A stretch of 64,000 nt of DNA from Nipponacmea schrenckii (Eukaryota > Mollusca > Gastropoda > Lottiidae): assembly GCA_030562195.1 (NCBI GenBank), contig JAUJPP010000003.1, positions 27,658,602 to 27,722,601 of the forward strand, read 5' to 3'. The notes under the pieces are model-generated. The model was not told the origin of the DNA, searched no databases, and was given only the letters and a program-made list of their open reading frames with translations. The position numbers and the translations under genes were made by a program. How positions within the stretch are numbered: the stretch's first letter is position 1; each line of letters begins with the position of its first letter. This document shows, one piece after another, positions 61,466-64,000 of the stretch.

Positions 61466-61690
61466 TCCTGCACCCTGTCGAGTAATTTTATGAAATCGTG
61501 TTGTTTAAGAAGAGAATATGAACCAAGAACGAGATTTGACCGAATTAAATAAAGAAAGTTTGGTTACAGATTACTTTAATTAACAGTGAGCCAACCTAGA
61601 GGGTGGAAATGTTAAGACTATAAAATGTATTTAGTCATGTGGTCTGCTGCACCCTGTCGTGTTATTTTAAGAAATTAGGTTGATTACGAA
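61466..61690. repeat. Right edge of the satellite: two ~170-bp flanking copies
   Basis: CTGCACCCTGTCGAGTAATT (about 61468) and CTGCACCCTGTCGTGTTATT (about 61647) begin matching stretches, separated by AGTGAGCCAACCTAGAGGGT. These are diverged copies of sequence adjoining the ancestral unit. Confidence 0.65.
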
Positions 61691-62050
61691 TAGAATCATC
61701 ATGTTTTTTACATCAATTTACGTCAGTCAATCTCCTGGAATCTTGTTTAACTCCAGTTTTTACCCTTGTGGAATGTTTTCATTAGTTATTACCTTCTTTA
61801 TAATTCATCGTTAATTAATGACTTAGTAATCGAGTCTATAACGTTACACCGTAGGCGAGATTTTCTGGTTTGAAATGATGATTTGCAAAAGAAGTTCACG
61901 ATCTAAATATTCAGCAAAATATATTCCAGTGACTTGTTTCATTCACAATCCCATTTCCCCTTTTTGGGAATCAAAATACGACTTCAAATATTTTTACGCA
62001 ATCCATGGACAATCCATAAAATACTGAAAAGGAAAAAAATACAACAACTA
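61691..62050. other. Intronic non-coding stretch
   Basis: Nothing recognised. Confidence 0.35.
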
Positions 62051-62054
62051 GAGG

Positions 62055-62215
62055 CTATTTTACAAGGATAACAACTTAGGTTCACAGTTAAGGATCCTTT
62101 CTACCAGCTGGTCCTTGGCCTAACCTCGTGGTATTGATTTTACAGGGATAACAACTTCGGTTCACAGTTAAGGATCCTTTCTACCAGCTGCTCCTTGGCC
62201 AAACCTTGACCAACT
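62055..62215. repeat. ~90-bp repeat, two tandem copies
   Basis: GGATAACAACTTAGGTTCAC, AGTTAAGGATCCTTTCTACC and AGCTGGTCCTTGGCC occur twice, with TGGTATTGATTTTAC between. A single copy is at 53130-53210. Confidence 0.85.
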
Positions 62216-62540
62216 GGTAGCAAAGATCCTCGTGAAGTCTTTCTCCTTTTAAAAAATGGATCTTTCCTTCTTTCTTTCATTTTTTTTTACTCTATATTTC
62301 TGTCGTTACTGAGTTGTTTTAAGAAATGTATGACAAGTTATTTTCTCTTTATAACAACAAGAAAGGAATCGAGGTACTTTTGATAACAAGATGGCGGAGG
62401 ATTATGTTTGTTGTTTTTGATAATGAACCTGACATAGCAAAATAAACAAACAGAATTTTCGAAGTGTTTTTTTTTCTACTGTTTTCTTTTCTTTCTAATA
62501 CAAATCTTTTCACCTAATTGTTTTCTGTATACTTTGGAAA

Positions 62541-62712
62541 ACCGGGCCCTGTGTGCTACAGGCTGTACACGTTAAAGACCCCTTGACAGTTGGAAATCGT
62601 TAAAAGAGTAGTCTAATGCCACTATCCTGGCATGCACACTACATGGCTTTGCCAGTCTTTATGAGCTCAATAGGTACAGAAAAATAGGACGAAAAACTCC
62701 ATTCATTTCATT
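62541..62712 (-). mobile_element. GGAGTTTTACGTC dispersed repeat, minus strand
   Basis: In reverse complement: GGAGTTTTTCGTCCTATTTT, then TAGACTACTCTTTTAACGAT, GTCAAGGGGTCTTTAACGTG and TAGCACACAGGGCCC. Confidence 0.8.
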
Positions 62713-63004
62713 CCTATCCTATGGAAAAAATCACAAAACATAGGTTCAAAAAACCTTACTCATAATGAAGGGGAATGAGGTAATACGTTCACTTTTGAAT
62801 GATGTCTGACCAAACTTTAGAAGTGTCTGTTTTTATACTGTGTATTTTAAACCCAGCCAAAAACCCCTAGTGCCTCATTTTAACTCGAGTTACTATGTGA
62901 TCTTGGCTCAGTTTGATTTAGCAACTGCCTGTATCGGAAAGTAATGAAGATGCATGATCTGTTCGATTTTTGTACCGGTCAAGGGTCAGGCAACAAGGGT
63001 TGTA

Positions 63005-63374
63005 TTAAAGGGGCACAGGCTTGATTTGTTTCGGACAATCATCCGACTGCCTCAAACACATGAAATCTTTTGTTTAGCTAATCAGACATAGTCTACAGAG
63101 CTTACCTTTGAAATTTGAGCCTTCAAATCCATGGGTCTACATATTTATCCGTGTTTGAAAATCATAATGTCTTAAGATATTATGAACGTCCCGCCATATT
63201 GGAAAATCAACGAGTTATAAATAGACTACTGCGCAGGCCCACACTGATAAAACAAAAAGAAGGTATATTTCAAGGTATTTTGCGATTTTCTTAGAGCTTG
63301 AGTATTTCTGAGGACTGTTTAAATGTAACAAAGGCCCAAAACGACCCCTAAAAATCAAGATTGTGCCCCTTTAA
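63005..63374. mobile_element. 370-bp TTAA MITE beside the receptor exon
   Basis: Ends TTAAAGGGGCACAGGCTTGA and, reversed, TTAAAGGGGCACAATCTTGA match at 22 of 24 bases, with TTAA at both borders, as in piggyBac-type elements. Interior segments (AATTTGAGCCTTCAAATCCA; AAAATCATAATGTCTTAAG) recur at about 16.85 kb and 9.33 kb. It ends 113 bases before the acceptor of the exon at 63488 and has no coding capacity. Confidence 0.85.
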
Positions 63375-63487
63375 GAACAATAATACAATAGTCTATAGTA
63401 CAGACTCCTCAGCTTATAATTATTCCGTGCTAGTTTGTTTTTAGGCTTTTTATAGGCCAGTGTTCTGATTTATTCTTTCTGTTTCAG

Positions 63488-63643
63488 GTGCCTTGTTTGA
63501 ACCAGAATATGACGGCCAGAAACAGTCCTTCGAATGGGCAGTGGAGAAAATCAACCTTCGTACAGACATACTTGGGCAGACACTAGTGCTGGATGATGAT
63601 CAAGTTGTTCAGGCACAGGATAGTTTCGGTGCCCAGAGGAAAG
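63488..63643 (+). CDS. Kainate-type glutamate receptor, second coding exon (start of amino-terminal domain)
   Basis: This 156-base exon runs from an acceptor (tttctgtttcag) to a donor (AAAG|gtaagt, GT at 63644). It enters and leaves in phase 1. It encodes ALFEPEYDGQ, SFEWAVEKINL and a terminal QDSFGAQRK. In kainate and related iGluRs the same segment reads GG[IL]FE....E.AF..AVD.IN....LLP.T.L......I...DSF.ASK, so the ATD beta1/alpha1 region is recognisable. The ATD is a periplasmic-binding-protein-like fold that drives subunit assembly. The DSF-A-K end is where the next exon should continue with a Cys-containing helix, which lies beyond the window. Assignment to the kainate/AMPA branch is firm; the exact paralogue cannot be told from 52 residues. 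Confidence 0.88.
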
Positions 63644-64000
63644 GTAAGTGTCTGAAACACTGGAGTATCAATTATCAATGTAGAAACTATTTGAAATCAT
63701 TCTATTTTATGATATTTACGAGAACGGTCACTATCTTGTCAACATTGACGTCAGGCAGGTAGTCGGAAGAAAGCAAGTAATAGTTCGACGTACATCTTGC
63801 ATACTAGTATCATACGATAGCTAGAGGGTAAAAAAGGAAACTTTATTTTGTTATTGGCAATAAAGATAAAGAAAATGAAAAACTCTATATTTTAATATAC
63901 ATCTTTGTTTGATATATGATTCTACACCTTTCAATAAGTAATAGAAGGACGAAAAAATGTGATGATAAACAACTGAAGTGTTTCTCAGTCTGGCATTTAA
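63644..64000 (+). other. Start of receptor intron 2
   Basis: Follows the gtaagt donor. No further exon is visible before the window ends. Confidence 0.6.

Larger units (their letters stand above)
51754..63487 (+). other. Intron 1 of the glutamate receptor gene (11.7 kb)
   Basis: Bounded by gtaagt and tttctgtttcag, with phase-1 exons on both sides. It holds a GGAGTTTTACGTC fragment (51957-51993), a retroelement 3' tail (53440-53560), single and doubled copies of a ~90-bp repeat (53130-53210, 62055-62215), the 59-bp satellite (56230-61465), an inverted dispersed repeat (62541-62712) and a TTAA MITE (63005-63374). An opposite-strand 127-codon frame at 53855-54238 looks like chance. Confidence 0.75.

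Overview
This is AT-rich animal nuclear DNA, most likely from an invertebrate and plausibly a mollusc. Three things point that way: an intronless TRIM-type E3 ligase, a kainate-like glutamate receptor gene split by a very long intron, and a dense load of MITEs, tRNA-like SINE pieces and minisatellites. The lineage is an inference, because no rRNA or mitochondrial marker is present. Coding content is very low. Apart from two genes, nearly every open reading frame is a chance frame or runs through a tandem repeat.

Genes. (1) At 3124-4362 (+) a single-exon 412-residue RING/B-box/coiled-coil protein carries a C-terminal MATH/TRAF-like segment. It sits directly downstream of a 60-bp tandem array, and a poly(A) signal lies about 60 bases after its stop. 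(2) A kainate-type ionotropic glutamate receptor begins on the + strand. Its signal-peptide exon is at 51536-51753 (ATG at 51660) and the next exon, holding the start of the ligand-binding ATD, is at 63488-63643. Both junctions are phase 1 and join in frame (...LPDKLRVG|ALFEPEYDG...). The intron is 11.7 kb and nearly half of it is one 59-bp satellite. The gene continues past the right edge. A possible untranslated leader exon ends at 38900. (3) A weak coding-like fragment lies at 1628-1915 (-), with a decayed relative at 5229-5400.

Layout. 1-7 kb: foldback MITE, TRIM gene, 26-bp array. 7-18 kb: dispersed repeats, a 26-bp array, a retrotransposon tail with a 21-bp target duplication, and an array of tRNA-like heads. 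18-32 kb: a chain of minisatellites with units of 40, 18, 25, 86, 83, 62 and 21 bp. 32-45 kb: G-quadruplex motif, 12/22-bp array, second 86-bp array, hairpin element, 38-bp array. 45-51 kb: tandem array of tRNA-like units, TTAA MITE, foldback element, ~85-bp array with a conserved GAAACGTC core, and a 54-bp array. 51-64 kb: receptor exons and the 59-bp satellite (about 88 copies).

The most notable structures are the receptor gene with its satellite-filled first intron, the phased GAAACGTC array 1.7 kb upstream of its coding start, the tandemly amplified tRNA-like units on both strands, and several related arrays or MITEs that recur kilobases apart.
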